Below are positions 40,491-54,054 of a stretch of DNA of 64,000 bases, piece after piece. The translations under genes and the position numbers were made by a program. Position 1 is the first letter of the stretch. The number at the start of each line of letters is the position of its first letter. This DNA is from Podarcis raffonei (taxonomy: Eukaryota > Chordata > Lepidosauria > Squamata > Lacertidae), in assembly GCF_027172205.1 (NCBI RefSeq), contig NC_070607.1, positions 320,001 through 384,000 on the forward strand, given 5' to 3'. A model generated the notes under the pieces. The model searched no databases, was not told where the DNA came from, and worked only from the letters and a program-made list of their open reading frames with translations.

Positions 40491-42432
40491 CTGAAGAGAA
40501 AAGAACATGACAATAAGTTTGACGAATACATACAAAAAACTTTTCTGACAACTCTTTCCCTTCTTTCACTCGTCTAACAGACTCTTGACAAGGGATCTGT
40601 TTCTTTCCAGCAATTTTCTTGCCACAGAAGTGCAGCAACAATTTGGAGCTGGACAAATATTATCTATGCTGGGAGGACTCCATACCCAGCTCTGTCCTTG
40701 AATTATGCTAATCTCTGTTACACTTCCATGTGGATATGCCACCTTTGGGTTGCCACCTTTGGTCAGGCAAAATAAGGGATAGGTGGGAGAAAACTGGGGG
40801 GGCTAAAATTTTACCTTGTGCAGAAATGACTTCAAAGCAATCCATTGCAATGATCAAATGGAAGCTATCTCAGCAACTGAAAACATTCTAACAACCATAC
40901 TGAAAGGAAATGCTCCCACAAAAAGAGGACATCGTGGGGCAGCGGGCAGGCTGGGGGGGGGCAGAACCTCAATTAATTATTTTAAATGCTTTTCAATATT
41001 TTTGATAGTGAGCAAGCCTTGGATTATTCACATGTGTTGTATCATTTGGCAGAGACACCTATGCAACTACAGCATGAGGACATGACTTGCTGAAAAAATA
41101 ATAACATGCCACAGTATAAAGAGAAAATAAATAGTATATGCAGATATATGTTGGACACTTCCAAACTGTATATATAGTAGAAAATGCTGAAAGACACCCA
41201 GAATAATTCAGGAAAACAAAAAATGAATGCTTTTCAACACAAGCTATGGTAGAATTCTATGTTGAACTGTGTGAAGAGTTTTTGTGGTGATAAAGCTCCT
41301 GGCAGTGAGAGGCTGAGCAGCTGTGATGTCATGGACTCCTTGCAAAACCCTAACTGTGGAAGGAATGGAAATTATCAATAGAATATTCATTAATGACCAC
41401 ATCTGTGTGAGGCAGAGACTCAAGGAAGTTGAGAAAATGCAGCAGAAAATGCAGTGGACAAAGAAAACAGAAAACTGAGGAAGTATAGAGGAAAAAGGAA
41501 GAGGCCAAAGGAAAAGCTGGGCTGGGAATACAGAAACAAAAGGTGTGTGTAGAAAAAGCTCACGCAAGTATGAAGAGCAGGAGAACTTTTATCTGTTGGG
41601 AGAAAAGGAGTGTAGCAGGAAGTAAGAAGCCAGAGGGCTGTGCAAGGCTGGTCAAGAGCTGGGATGGGTGGACAAGGAAAGGAGCAATGGGCAGAGGAAT
41701 GAAAAGCCAGGCGGATGCAGGAATGACCACTGATGGAGGCATATTTCCTCAATAAATTCCTTCTTTCCCATAGGGAACGACAGTAGCCACACAAATAGGC
41801 ATTGCTCTGGACAAATGACTTGGAGAACCTGCATTTTGGATTAAATATTTGTCAGTGGTGCTGACAAGAAAGCTGAGTCTGGAGGCCATGAATCTTCCAA
41901 AGGAGATGGCAAAATATGAGAATGTAGTGAAAGAGGAACAGAGTAGGAACCAACTATCTATCACCCACATCTAATCTAAAACATATTTAAACATAGGCAG
42001 CTGGAGGAAATGGATTAGAAGGTTGAGTGGCTGAGTTGTTATAGGAAAATATTTTGGACTGGTATTGTGATTTGTATCCTCAACATGTGGCTTCCATGCC
42101 AGCTGGGGTGATACAAACATGGGAAAGAGTTTCTTATGTTTCTATCCCCACCTGGATGGTGAATCATAAATGGGTGCAACTTGTCTAACTTCCCAACCAG
42201 ATTCAAAATCTGAGGCTGCACAGGTTTTGTCCTTTCACAAAAGAGGACACTTCTGCCTAGCAGCGGCTCAGAAGAGAGATTTGGAAGAGATCAGAGTCTC
42301 CCCTTGCAACTGTTTCCTGCCCAGCAGCTGGTTGGCAAGACTGCTGACTCTCAGAGCCCTGCCTGCTCCGTGGACTCTCTAGGGTGGGCAGGCGGGGGCA
42401 GCACCCCCACCCATACTATGGGAATAATAATA
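40491..42432. other. Presumed RAMP3 intron, no features seen
   Basis: No repeat family or exon recognised. Frames up to ~124 codons on the minus strand (for example 41,420-41,794) are pyrimidine-rich low-complexity translations without domains. Intron status is inferred only from the exon at 40,235-40,490. Confidence 0.45.
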
Positions 42433-42667
42433 CAGTGGTACCTCGGTTTACGAACTTAATCCGTTCCGGAAGTCCGTTCTTAAACTGAAACCGTTCTTAA
42501 ACCGAGGCGCGCTTTCCCTAATGAGGCCTCCTGGTGCTGGTGCCCTTCCAGCGTTTGGATTCTGTTCTTAGACTGAGGTAAAGTTCACAAACACTACTTC
42601 CAGTTTTGCAGAGTTCATAAACCAAATCGTTCTTAAACAGGACTGTTCTTAAACCGAGGTACCACTG
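42433..42667. mobile_element. Tigger-like (Tc1/mariner, pogo group) MITE
   Basis: A 235-bp element has near-perfect inverted ends, cagtggtacctcggttta and taaaccgaggtaccactg, preceded by TA and followed by TG (a TA duplication with one change). The interior has internal copies of ccgttcttaaac on both strands. A second, more diverged copy is at 44,771. Confidence 0.88.
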
Positions 42668-43705
42668 TGTTGAACAAGGTTAAAGGCCCAAATACTTTAA
42701 ACCTTTTCAGTTATTCTTGGATGCATTGGTCTGAAAATAAAATTGTTCAGATTATTTAGAGGTTTTAAGAATTACACATCAATTTAAAAATAATTAATCC
42801 AGATATGTGAGTCTGTAGAAGGCACAATTGTTTTGCCTCTCTCCAGGTCAAATATCATGAAAGGCACCCTGTATTTTATGCAACTTTTAGATAAATGATT
42901 GCTCAGCCTAATTACATACAAAATTAATTTAAAGGATAGATGATTCATGTTTGGGGGTGGGGTGGTATTTCAATTATCCAACACACAGAAATCACTGTGG
43001 GAAGAAAAAGAACTCTGGTCATCTCCACCCCCGCTTCCTGCTTCTTCACAGAGGGACATGAGTAGCAGCTGCCCTGTGAGCAAGAAAAGGCAATGGCAGT
43101 GAGACAAATGGTCATCATAGTCACTTTCTTACAAGGGCTATTTGAAGATCGATTTAATTATTTGTTCTTTAGCCTTCTTGGTTGAAGAGCAGAATGAAAA
43201 TTAGTAAAGAAGTAAATAAAAAGTTTCTCACAAATCAAATGCAAGACTGTTGCTTCCCTGGGGTCCTCATGAGTATGTCTTGTGCATCTCATTATGTTAC
43301 ACTGAGCCAAAAAAAGCGGTCTCTCATTTTCCAAAACCACTCAATTTCTACAGTACAGTTCTTCAAAACAGTTTATCTTTAGCTCAATTTTCAGGTCACA
43401 CATTCCCAGCTCCATGCATTTTTATAAATACTATTAAAACAACAAATTTGTACATTAGGAGGGGCTTTACCATTGAGTGAGTGCTCCTCTAATCAACCCC
43501 ACCCCAGCTCTTTTGGGGAGCTGATGATCACAGCACTCAAACACATTGTGCATAGCAACTGTAGGTATCACAATCTGGAAAGGCTCAGCTCCTCCACCTC
43601 TTAAGTGAGGATCCTCTTGTATTATACAGCTGCATTTGAAATTATTCCAACCCCATTGCAAATCAGGATTATTTTCAAACTTTACAGACTTTCAGCTGTT
43701 TACAA
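42668..43705. other. Presumed intronic noncoding sequence
   Basis: No gene or named repeat recognised. Confidence 0.4.
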
Positions 43706-43864
43706 TGAGAAAATCAAACAAAAGCAATTGAAATAGCTCAACAAATGTTGCAAGTGGTTTCCCCAAATTCAACTGACATTGCAAATTATACTGGTTTCTC
43801 CAGTCTCACTATTATTCAACCCCTTCATGGCAAGCATCTTTAGTACTTAGTAGAGCAGCCTTTA

Positions 43865-44219
43865 GGGACGCAGGTGGCGCTGTGAGTTAAACCACAGAGC
43901 CTAGGACTTGCCGATCGGAAGGTTGCGGTTCGAATCCCCGTGACGGGGTGAGCTCCCGTTGCTCGGTCCCTGCTCCTGCCAACCTAGCAGTTCGAAAGCA
44001 CGTCAAAGTGCAAATAGATAAATAGGTACCACTCCGGCGGGAAGGTAAATGGCGTTTCCGTGCGCTGCTCTGGTTCGCCAGTCATGCTGGCCACATGACC
44101 CGGAAGCTGTCTGCGGACAAATGCTGGCTCCCTCGGCCAATAAAGCGAGATGAGCGCCGCAACCCCAGAGTTGGCCACGACTGGACCTAACGGTCAGGGG
44201 TCCCTTTACCTTTACCTTT
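43865..44219 (+). mobile_element. Sauria SINE, full length
   Basis: A tRNA-related head (gggacgcaggtggcgctgtg, B box ggttcgaatccccg), the lizard SINE body and a tail of tttacc repeats. The flanking duplication is agagcagccttta / agagctgccttt (43,852-43,864 and 44,220-44,231), nearly exact. Sauria SINEs share their 3' tail with BovB LINEs and are thought to use BovB proteins for copying. Confidence 0.95.
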
Positions 44220-44299
44220 AGAGCTGCCTTTTGCTGCTATGACTTGCTGCAAGTGGGATGCACAGCCAGCTTCCAGCAGTGTTCCTGAGGAATCTGAGC

Positions 44300-45300
<1,001 letters not shown>

Positions 45301-45319
45301 AACAATGTCTCTAGGAACA

Positions 45320-45462
45320 TGTTACAGATAGGTAGCCATGTTGGTCTGCCATAGTCAAAACAAAAAAAATTTTTTCTTTCTAGTAGCACCTTAAAGACCA
45401 ACTAAGTTAGTTCTTGGTATGAGCTTTCGTGTGCATGCACACTTCTTCAGATATGCACACTT
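45320..45462 (+). mobile_element. Short retroposon (unassigned sauropsid SINE) in the Tc1 element
   Basis: About 143 bp starting ttacagataggtagccatgt and ending cttcagatatgcacact, between exact 12-bp duplications tctaggaacatg (45,308-45,319 and 45,463-45,474). The duplication length fits target-primed reverse transcription. The body (gtagcaccttaaagaccaac) is a common sauropsid repeat whose family I cannot name with confidence. Confidence 0.8.
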
Positions 45463-45860
45463 CTAGGAACATGCAGTGCCTTTGTTATCTTTTTGTATCC
45501 TGCTCCTTGTTTGTGAAGGGTGATGATCTCTTACCTTCTTGGAACATTCTCTTGACTTAGCCATATTTCTAACATGCAGCCAAATTTGACACTCTGCAAC
45601 CCCCTAGCTGGTTCAGGTATTTCAGGTGTTCCAGCTCACCTGGTACAACTGATGAAGCCCTTGATTACTTGCATCAGGTGTGCTTGAGACAACACCTGTT
45701 GTATTTGTGTTGTTGTGAGGGTTTCTATTTAGGGGGTTGAATAATACAGTGAGCCTGAAGAAGCCAGTATAAGTTGCATTTTCAGCTGAATTTGGGGAAA
45801 CCACTTGAAGCGTCCATTGTGTTGAGCTGTTTCAATTGTTTTGTTTGATTTGCTCTAGAG

Positions 45861-48115
45861 GGGGAATCATGACACATGTCTGATGGCAGAAAACAGCACA
45901 AAAGTCTATTTATTAATCTAAGATGTCCATGAGCTTTTGAAAGGGCAGAAAGGCGGCAACTGCTCCTAAAAAATAAAATAAAATACTATTTTCCCCAGCA
46001 ATTTAGTAACTTCCATCTTGTTTAATTTTTTATTTTACTTTAAATACCTGTGGGGTGTATCTGGCTTGTTAAAAACCAATTACGCCTTTTGCTTATCAAT
46101 ATAAATTAACATTTGAAGTTAACATAATTTTCTATTAAAATCATTGTTACATCCATGCTAATAGCCTGACCATTACATAGTTTGATCATGACAAACACAT
46201 AAAATGACACTATTCATCCGCTATGCTTCTAATACCAGCAGTAAAGTCACAGTGCTAAGTAATGTGTACTGGATTTTTAAGAGAGACTCCCAGAGGAGAA
46301 ATAAAAGCCTTTCTGGAAACATCTTGGGTTTAAGTGCAGTTAAATCATTATCGCTAGCCTGCATTAGCCAAGCGTCATTCATCTCAGTAAAAGGTCTCTC
46401 GCTGTGGATGAACATCATAATACAGCAGCTAACACACTCCCAACTTCCAAGGAAATGGCAGGCAACTGTATCCAGATTGGAAAAGTTTTCACACATGAGG
46501 CTTAAACAAGAGAGTAATTGCAAGACAACTATTCAATATAGAAAGACCAGCTCATCTTCTCTGGACATGAACTTACTATGCATAGAAGGCAGTATCAAAA
46601 AGAGATTTACTGAAATGTATTAATCACATCTTTTTTTCTTAAGTAATAGCAGGCATGGGAATGAATTTTCATCAGAAGCAATCCTGCAATCCTGACAAAA
46701 GTCCTGAAGAAAAACTAAGTTCTAACACAGAGCTTTGCTATTCACAGGTGCTAACCAACTAAAAGTTCTGCTAGCACAGTGACTTTTTGCTTTACAATGG
46801 AGCTTCCTCACCTCCTCTGCTCCTCTCACAACCCCTAAATGCCAGAGGTTCTCCAAAATGTCAGCAAGGCAGGGAAAGCTTCTGAGCAACAACAAAATGA
46901 GTGAGAGACAGATGTTAGCAGAGAGAGAAAGGCATGTCACAGAACTTCAAGAATTCTGTAGAATGTTCCAATTCTTTAGAATGATCTAATTTAGCTGTAG
47001 CAAAAAAATGATCTTCTGTTTGTGAAACAACAAGAAGCATGTTGAAATTCAGTAGACCAACAGAACAGGACTGATCTGCACATCCTTATCCTGCACTGCA
47101 ACTACTCAATAAAGTTTAATTTAGCAAAATTTACCAAGATTATTTTCTTTTTTTAAGAACCATTCTTTCTCGGCAGGAGGGAAGTCACATGTCCTTTTTG
47201 GAGAGAATATTGGAACTCCAAATATAAATGATCTCACCTCATCCCAAATACATTTAGAGCAATGTCATTGAAAGTCAAAAGATTTTTTTTCAACATAATG
47301 ATAATTATTGTTAGTCTTCATTGTCACAAACACATCTGTTCTATTCATTACTCCTTGCAGACAAACACAGCTGTGAGCAGAAGAAAATTTATAGCAGAAG
47401 GAAGAGGTATTTGACATAGTCTACTGAAGATCCTGTCAACAGAGTTTAGGGTAAACACAGTTTTAAGCATCCTGAACAATGTATTTGAAGACCTAGTGGT
47501 GGTATTTTATTGTCACAATACATATGCTTTATTTCCTGGCCCACACCTGCAGTGATTGTAAATATTCTGCTTAAGAGAAAAACATTCTGTTGGAAATCTG
47601 TTTGGTTAGGTTTCAATTCTTTATTCTACTCTTCCTGTAGTTAAAACACAATTTACTAGTCATATTTTACCAAGGACACTTGCAATATTAACAATAGGGC
47701 TCTTGTGGAATTGTGGAGATTAAAAGGGCATATACACTCACAGCAGCTCAAAGCTGACAATATCACTTGGGTTCAACAGCTTTAAGCCAGGAGCAAAACC
47801 AGGCTTTATTTCAACGGGCTGACTAAACCAGGTGAGGGTAGCTGATGGGTCTTAAACTCTCACTCACCCTGTGTGTGAAGACAGGCTCCAGCGGATTGAG
47901 TAGATGAGACCAAGAGTAGGTCCAACGGTCAAGAAGGCAGTTATTGTGCAAGCTGTGGAGGGAAGTGAGGAGTAGATGGGGCTCATCAACCTGGGAAGGG
48001 AGCCCACCTGGGAGAAGTAAACTCTGATCCTAAACCTCCACTGCCTTGTGGGACATATCCGAGAGAAGAGAGAAGTGGCTAAGGAGTAAACCCTACACAA
48101 ATCCAGAGTGCAATC
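45861..48115. other. Presumed intronic noncoding sequence
   Basis: No gene recognised. The part from about 47,780 to 48,115 has a long open minus-strand frame and looks like part of a dispersed repeat continuing after the hAT element at 48,124, but I cannot name the family. Confidence 0.4.
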
Positions 48116-48123
48116 CTTAAGAC

Positions 48124-48358
48124 CAGGGGTCAGCAAACTTTTTCAGCAGGGGGCCGGTCCACTGTCCCTCAGACCTTGTGGGGGGCTGAGCTATATTTTT
48201 TGGGGGGGGGGATGAACGAATAACCCAGAGACGCATTTTAAATAAAAGGACACATTCTACTCATGTAAAAACATGCTGATTCCCGGACCATCTGCGGGCC
48301 GGATTTAGAAGGTGATTGGGCCAGATCCAGCCCCCGGGCCTTAGTTTGTCTACCCATG
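48124..48358. mobile_element. hAT/Charlie-type MITE
   Basis: Starts caggggtcagcaaacttttt and ends agtttgtctacccatg. The 8-bp flanks are cttaagac (48,116-48,123) and cctaagac (48,359-48,366). It is the same family as 9,679-9,901 but with more of the interior kept. Confidence 0.92.
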
Positions 48359-48581
48359 CCTAAGACCTCCTTCCAGCAACTCCTGCAACCAAGCTGGTGC
48401 CAAACATCTTCTTCTGCTTTCTGTGGTCACAGGAACAAGGTCAAGAGGGTCTTGTCATCCGGGCAGCCCAGGATCTCCATCCACACTGCCCAGGCTTGTG
48501 CCCCAGAGAGGTTACTTCAGTGCTGCTAACATAGCAGTTTGACTTCATCCTCAAATGTGAACTGCATGTGTCCCCCACCCT

Positions 48582-48725
48582 AGGAATGTATGAAGGTAAA
48601 ATTTATATTCATTGCTCCACCCACTTTTGCCCCTGGCCTCACCTACCACTGGTGAGGAATGTATGAAGGTAAAATTTATATTCATTGCTCCACCCACTTT
48701 TGCCCCTGGCCTCACCTACCACTGG
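48582..48725. repeat. 73-bp tandem duplication
   Basis: The block starting aggaatgtatgaaggtaaaa at 48,582 is repeated exactly from 48,655. The second copy lacks only the last two bases of the period. A smaller 16-bp duplication (catgtaaccaaagtca) follows near 48,864-48,895. Confidence 0.95.
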
Positions 48726-48895
48726 AATGTGGCCATTGAAAGTTTGCTCAGAAAGGTATGCAGCTTACAGGCTGCCAAAGGTTCCTCACCTCATCTCGCC
48801 TCATCTAGGGCACAGTCCTTTGGGGTCTCAGAAATTCCACCTTTTCTCATGGCTGGAATGGACATGTAACCAAAGTCACATGTAACCAAAGTCAC

Positions 48896-50277
48896 TTCCT
48901 TCTCTGGATGCCTCCTTGATTTCATTCTTCACCTCAAGGTCACCCTGGGCAAGATCAGCAGGGCAACAGTACATCTCTGGTAGTCAGTTACTCTTAGGGC
49001 CTGGCATCACCACCCACAGTTGTTTTGTGGAAGGGTCGGCCTGCCCTGCAGGAATTTCTCACTTATTGGGTTCTGTGCCCAGGGAGCTTCTTTTGTAATT
49101 CTTTTAATGTAGTATATTGCAGGAGACCTCAGTATCGGTATACTGATACAGTATACCACATGGGGTGGTGGTTAATTCACCTAAGATATGTGGCAAAAGG
49201 GGGAAGTATGCAGAGCAAGCTTGGCCAGATCCACTCCATTGTTTCCCCCTATCCAGCATACTCACACATGCAGCACCAAGGCCAGCATTAAGACACTTAA
49301 AACCTGCAATTCAGATGCAAACCTCCACAGTGATGCTGTGCTCCTTGGGAAGAGCAATATGACATGTATTTCTCTTTAACAACAAAATAAAATAATTCAA
49401 GGCATTCAACAGAGCTTCAGGACAGATGGTGGGAAACTATAACGGGAAAGGAAATTAGACCCCCACCCTTAACGGCCACTTGGAAGTCAGTGTTATGATG
49501 CTTTCTGTGTTAGCACAAAAGCCCTAAATGTGTTCATTCTTTACAATATGCAGAGATTTTGCAGTCAAGCAAATTGTGTTTTGCTCAGATCCCGGCTGGA
49601 ATAATACAGCTGGAAACCAAAGCAGCAACACGAAAGACACCTGGAATGAATCATCAACCCAAAGTCACAGAACGAACAGCCAAGGAAATGAGAGTCGATG
49701 ATTAACTAAGAAGAGCTCTCAAATCTTGACATTTGTGACTGCCAACCACAAATGAACATTTGGAGCCCATTTTTCAAGAGACACATTAAAGTTTCATTTT
49801 GCTGTGAACTAATCAGGCATGACTCCTGCCAACAACTCAGTTTATGGAATGATACTGTAGAGAGCTATAAGCAGAAATAAGAGAGAAACCAACTGATCTC
49901 CAGCTGTAGAAAAATCCCTAACAGATTGGATAGGTTAATTCATGTTGAACATTTGGTCTGGTGCCAAAGCCAGTTAGATGAAATTGAGTTTTAGACTACC
50001 TGCATTCCTCCTGTGTCCTCCATGTTGCTTGCTTACTCACTGGAGATTCTTAGTGCTCTCTCTCTTGTAGAGGTAGAAAAATTCACTTTTGCAGTGACCA
50101 CGCACCAGGAATAAAGAGGAAATTTACGGTATATTTCCAAAAAGAAAGAATCTCCATGCTCAATGGTTAAACTTAATTTTTGCAGTTAATTTTTGCAGGC
50201 CAACAAAATGAGTTCATTGAATGCTCAACTCCTTCATTTCGTAATGGCTGTAAGCTGTTCATTCGAATCTGTCACAG
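48896..50277. other. Presumed intronic noncoding sequence
   Basis: No gene or repeat family recognised. Confidence 0.4.
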
Positions 50278-50866
50278 AATCATAGAATCACAGACTGTGG
50301 ACTCTCGAGGGAGACCATTCCACTGTCAAACAGCTCTCACTGTCAGAATGCTTCTCCTGAGGTTTAGTTGGAATCTCCTTTCTTATAACTTGAAGCCATT
50401 TGTTTGAGTCCTACCCTCCAGAGCAGGAGAAAACAAGCTCATTCCCTCTTCCATGTGACATCTCTTGAAGCTGGCTCTCATAACTCCTGTCAAGTCTCCT
50501 CTTTTTCAGACTAAACATACCCAGCACCTTCAACTGTTCCTCATAAGGCTTGGTTTCCAGACCTTTGATCATCCTGGTTGCCCTCCTCTGCACATGTTCC
50601 AGCTTGTCAACATTCTTCTTAAATTGTGGTGCCCAGAATTGGACACAGTTTGTATTCCAGGTGTGGTCTGACTAAGGCAGAATAGAGCAGCACTATTACT
50701 TCCCTTGATCTGGACACTAGACTTCTGTTGATTAAGTCTAAAATAGCATTATATATATATATATACACACACATATTTGCTGCTGCATCACACAGTTAAC
50801 ACGTTAAGCTTGTGGTCCACCAAGACCCCTAGATCCTTTTCACATGTACTACTGTCCCCCATCTTA
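50278..50866 (-). pseudogene. CR1 LINE 3' fragment
   Basis: Minus-strand 3' part of CR1 ORF2: from [20 protein letters not shown]-like sequence back to the DLGVLVDHKL region, ending in the octamer tail at 50,278 (cagaatcatagaatcacag). An (AT)n(AC)n microsatellite interrupts it at 50,751-50,776. Frames are broken. Confidence 0.88.
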
Positions 50867-50867
50867 T

Positions 50868-52052
50868 AAAGCAGTCAGTTTGTAAGCATTTAGAAATGGA
50901 TGCTATGATTACCTTGGCAAATCTCATTTTTCTTTCTAATGCTATTACAAGCTTGGTGGATCAGCGGAATGCTGTGAACACAGTGTATCTTGACTTCAGT
51001 AAGGCTTTTGACAAACTCTCCCATGATACTTTTGTGAGGAAGCTGGTAAAATGTGAGCAAACAAAGTAACTGTGGGGTGGATTTGTAACTGGTTGACTAA
51101 CCAAACCCAAAGAGTACTCATTAATCCTCCTCATCCTGGAAAAAAGTGACAAGTGGGGTGCCGCAGGGTTCTGTCCTGGGCCCGTTGTTGTTCAACATCT
51201 TCATAAACAACTTAGATGAAGGAATTGAGGAGATGCTTATCAAATTTACAGATGACACCAAACTAGGAGGGGTAGCTAATGTTGCAGAAGACAGAATCAG
51301 GATTCATACTGGAGAACTGGGCCCAAATTAACAAAATGAAGTTCAGTAGGGACAAATGAAAGGTTCTGCACTTAGGCAGGAATAACCAGCTGCACCAGTA
51401 TAAGATGGAGGACACCTGGCTTGCCAGTAGTGCATGTGAAAAGGATCCTGGGGTCTTGGTCAACCACAAGCCAGTGGCGGAAGAAGGGGCGGGGGCGGTC
51501 CACCCCGGGTGCCATCCTTGAAGGGGGATGACAAACCCGCACCGACGCCACAGCATGTGGGGAATCGCCCATCCTGATGCCACAGCACGTGGTGGATCAT
51601 GCCCCCCTGCGCAGCTCACCTGCCGCCAATGCCGCAATGCAGGGAGGATCTCCCCACTTGCAGCTCGCCCCACTGCTGGTACATAGTGGCGCTGTGCATG
51701 CACCGCCAGGCGGTTTGCCCCTCCCCTGTGGGTGGTTCGTCCCGCCCCTCAACACATCACACCGGGTGCCAAAGAGCCTTCCTTCGCCCCTGCCACAAGC
51801 TTCATATGAGTCAACCTTGTGATGCAGCACCAAAAAAAAGCTAATACTATTCTGGGCTACATCAACAGAAGCATTGTGTCCAAAATAAGAGCTGTTCCAC
51901 AGTGGAACCGTCTCCCTCAGAAGGGCTCTCCTTCTTTGGAGATTTTTAAGCAGAGGTTGGGTGACCATATGACATGGATGCTTTAGCTGAGATTCCTAAA
52001 TTGCAGGGGGGTGGTCTATGACCCTCAGGTTCAACTCTGCAATTCTATGGCA
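50868..52052 (+). pseudogene. CR1 LINE fragment, head to head with the previous one
   Basis: The plus strand runs from the RT start (kQSVCKHLEMDAMIT) through [37 protein letters not shown] and the catalytic [11 protein letters not shown] (Ala of the ADD motif is Thr). It continues past the hAT insertion at 51,472-51,792 into AAPKKSNTILGYINRS-like sequence and a CR1 tail ending aattctatgg. Frame breaks near 51,060 and 51,330. It is an inactive copy from a CR1 lineage different from that at 33,443. Confidence 0.88.
51472..51792. mobile_element. hAT-type MITE inside CR1
   Basis: 321 bp from cagtggcggaagaaggggcg to ccttcgcccctg, with an exact 8-bp duplication ccacaagc (51,464-51,471 and 51,793-51,800). 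It is the same family as 7,171-7,471. CR1 sequence resumes in register on the right, confirming the insertion. Confidence 0.93.
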
Positions 52053-52160
52053 CTTACATGATGCAACTATCAAGAGGGCCATGCTTGATGATGTATTAGA
52101 TGATGTCAGTATTATTGAGACGGTGATACATAGTGGTGATACAACAGCATTTGCTTCATA

Positions 52161-52485
52161 AAAAGGTAAAGGGACCCCTGACCATTAGGTCCAGTCGTGG
52201 CCGACTCTGGGGTTGCAGCGCTCATCTTGCTTTATTGGCCGAGGGAGCCAGCATGACTAAGCTGCTTCTGGTGAATCAGAGCAGCGCACGGAAACGCCGT
52301 TTACCTTTCTGCCGGAGCGGTACCTATTTATCTACTTGCACTTTGAGGTGCTTTCGAACTGCTAGGTTGGCAAGAGCTGGGACCAAGCAACAGGAGCTCA
52401 CCCCGTCGCGGGGATTCGAACCGCCGACCTTCTGATCGGCAAGCCCTAGGCTCTGTGGTTTAACCCACAGCTCCACCCGCGTCCC
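52161..52485 (-). mobile_element. Sauria SINE, full length
   Basis: Reverse-complement Sauria SINE with an exact 12-bp target duplication atttgcttcata (52,149-52,160 and 52,486-52,497). The tRNA-related head is at the right end (ggattcgaaccgccgacc is the B-box side). Confidence 0.96.
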
Positions 52486-52497
52486 ATTTGCTTCATA

Positions 52498-53880
52498 GTA
52501 TGGCTTATTTCATACAATGAACCTATTCCGGAGAAAGTCAGTTGCACTTTCTATTTAACTTCTTTCTCTGGTTACATTGGAACTTAATGAGGATTATCTT
52601 TGTATGTTCACAGACATAACATGGGGTTGTTTTATAGTAATATTAAAAAACTTGAACTGCAGTTATGAACTGAAAATTTATGATTTTTTCACATTTTAAA
52701 ATGACATATTACAAGAACTATTATAAAAAAAATCCCAGCAGCATTAAAAATAGGGAGCTACTGGCAACATGAATGCAATGAGTCTACAATGAAAAACTGA
52801 CTTTTTATCCCCTGTTGTACCTAAACTAACTGCATTTCTTTGTTATATCATGAAGTGGTTTTCAAAGACAAAGTTTAAAATGGAAGGCATTGATGGTAAT
52901 TGATGTCATGCATTTTATTTTAGTCATTTCTGTCAGGCTTCAAATGTTAGTAGGAAGGGAATGAGTGGGAGAATGCAAAAAAAGGGGAAGAGAGGTTCAG
53001 GATGAAACGTACTGAAGTTCTAGGAACTGTGAGGCATCCCTGTGATGTTGTTGCAGTAAGTGCTACACTTTTAACATGGGGGGGGGGAGAGGAGGTGCTG
53101 GTACTGCGTACCCTTGAGCATCCCCAGAAAAAAAGCACTGGGCCTCATGCCATGTTCCAGGAGGAGACATTTTGCATCTGTGGAATCCCCCACCAAGAGT
53201 TGTAACAGTGGCTTGGGGGGCCGTGGCCCTGGGCACAGAACATGGAGAGGTACGAACCAGGTGCCCCTTGCAGAGATCCCTGTTGTACTCTACCTGGCTC
53301 CGGCAGCAAGGGCTGGGTCAATGTGGAGGGTGAAGAACATCCTCACCCAGCTCTCAACGCCCAGCGCCTGCCCAATGTACAAACAATATACAACACAATA
53401 CAATATACAAACAATATTCAAAAATAGTATTGTCCCACTAGTATTGATTCCCTGGCAGGTGTGCATGAGATCACAGCCTTAGTCCTAACTCAGCAGTCCT
53501 GGTTTCAGGATACCGAAGGCTCTTAGACCTGGCACCCTCCAGGAGCCCCCAGAAACCCACTCACAGAGGGGGACATACAGACTGAGCATTCCCCTAGGCT
53601 GAATTTGATCTTCTTGAACACATTCTCCAAAGGGGATATTTCAGAGCAGTTAGTTTAGGTAGCATGGCCTCAGATGGCCTTGGAAATGCCCAGCTTTGCC
53701 ACCCTCTGGGGTCGCCTCTATCAGGATTGGGGCCAAAAGTCAGAAGTAAGTTGCCAGTATTCCCTGTTTGGATTAATCACAAATATATCATACCCTCCAA
53801 CATTTATCCAATGAAAATAGAGACATTCTCTTCTACATCAGGAAGCTTCTCCAGAGTATGATCTTGCCACACACATGTAT
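52498..53880. other. Presumed intronic noncoding sequence
   Basis: No gene recognised. A run of imperfect 'caatatacaa' units occurs at 53,380-53,425. Frames near 53,000-53,480 have no domain. Confidence 0.4.
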
Positions 53881-53884
53881 GTCA

Positions 53885-54028
53885 TATACACATATAAATC
53901 TGCCACCTTGAGCAAATTACAACTTCTCAGTCTAAGCTACCTCACAGGATTGTTGTAAAGAAAAAACGTGTGAGCAGCTGCCAGAGAAAAAGGCGGGATA
54001 TATCATCATCAACAACAACAACAACGGA
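53885..54028 (+). repeat. tRNA-derived SINE (MIR/CORE-like) 3' half with (CAA)n tail
   Basis: Contains ctacctcacaggattgttgt, gccaccttgagc and aaaaaggcgggatatatcat, the conserved body and tail of the SINE type whose head is at 1,553, followed by a caa repeat. Confidence 0.65.
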
Positions 54029-54054
54029 AACTGAGGATGATCAGGAAGATACCA

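Noticed and set aside
41420-41794. A 124-codon minus-strand frame as a RAMP3 upstream exon
   Set aside because: Translation is Ser/Pro/Leu-rich low complexity, with no RAMP cysteine pattern (such as the WCNLS region of exon 2) and no supporting splice sites.
43865-44219. tRNA genes in the Sauria SINEs
   Set aside because: The tRNA-like head is part of the SINE, with flanking duplications and a tttacc tail.
46200-46620. A 139-codon plus-strand frame as a host exon
   Set aside because: No domain or splice context recognised. The sequence could be conserved noncoding DNA, but nothing in the window alone can show that.
47864-48136. A 90-codon minus-strand frame as a possible gene
   Set aside because: No recognisable domain, runs into a hAT element at one end, and the surrounding sequence looks like a dispersed repeat.
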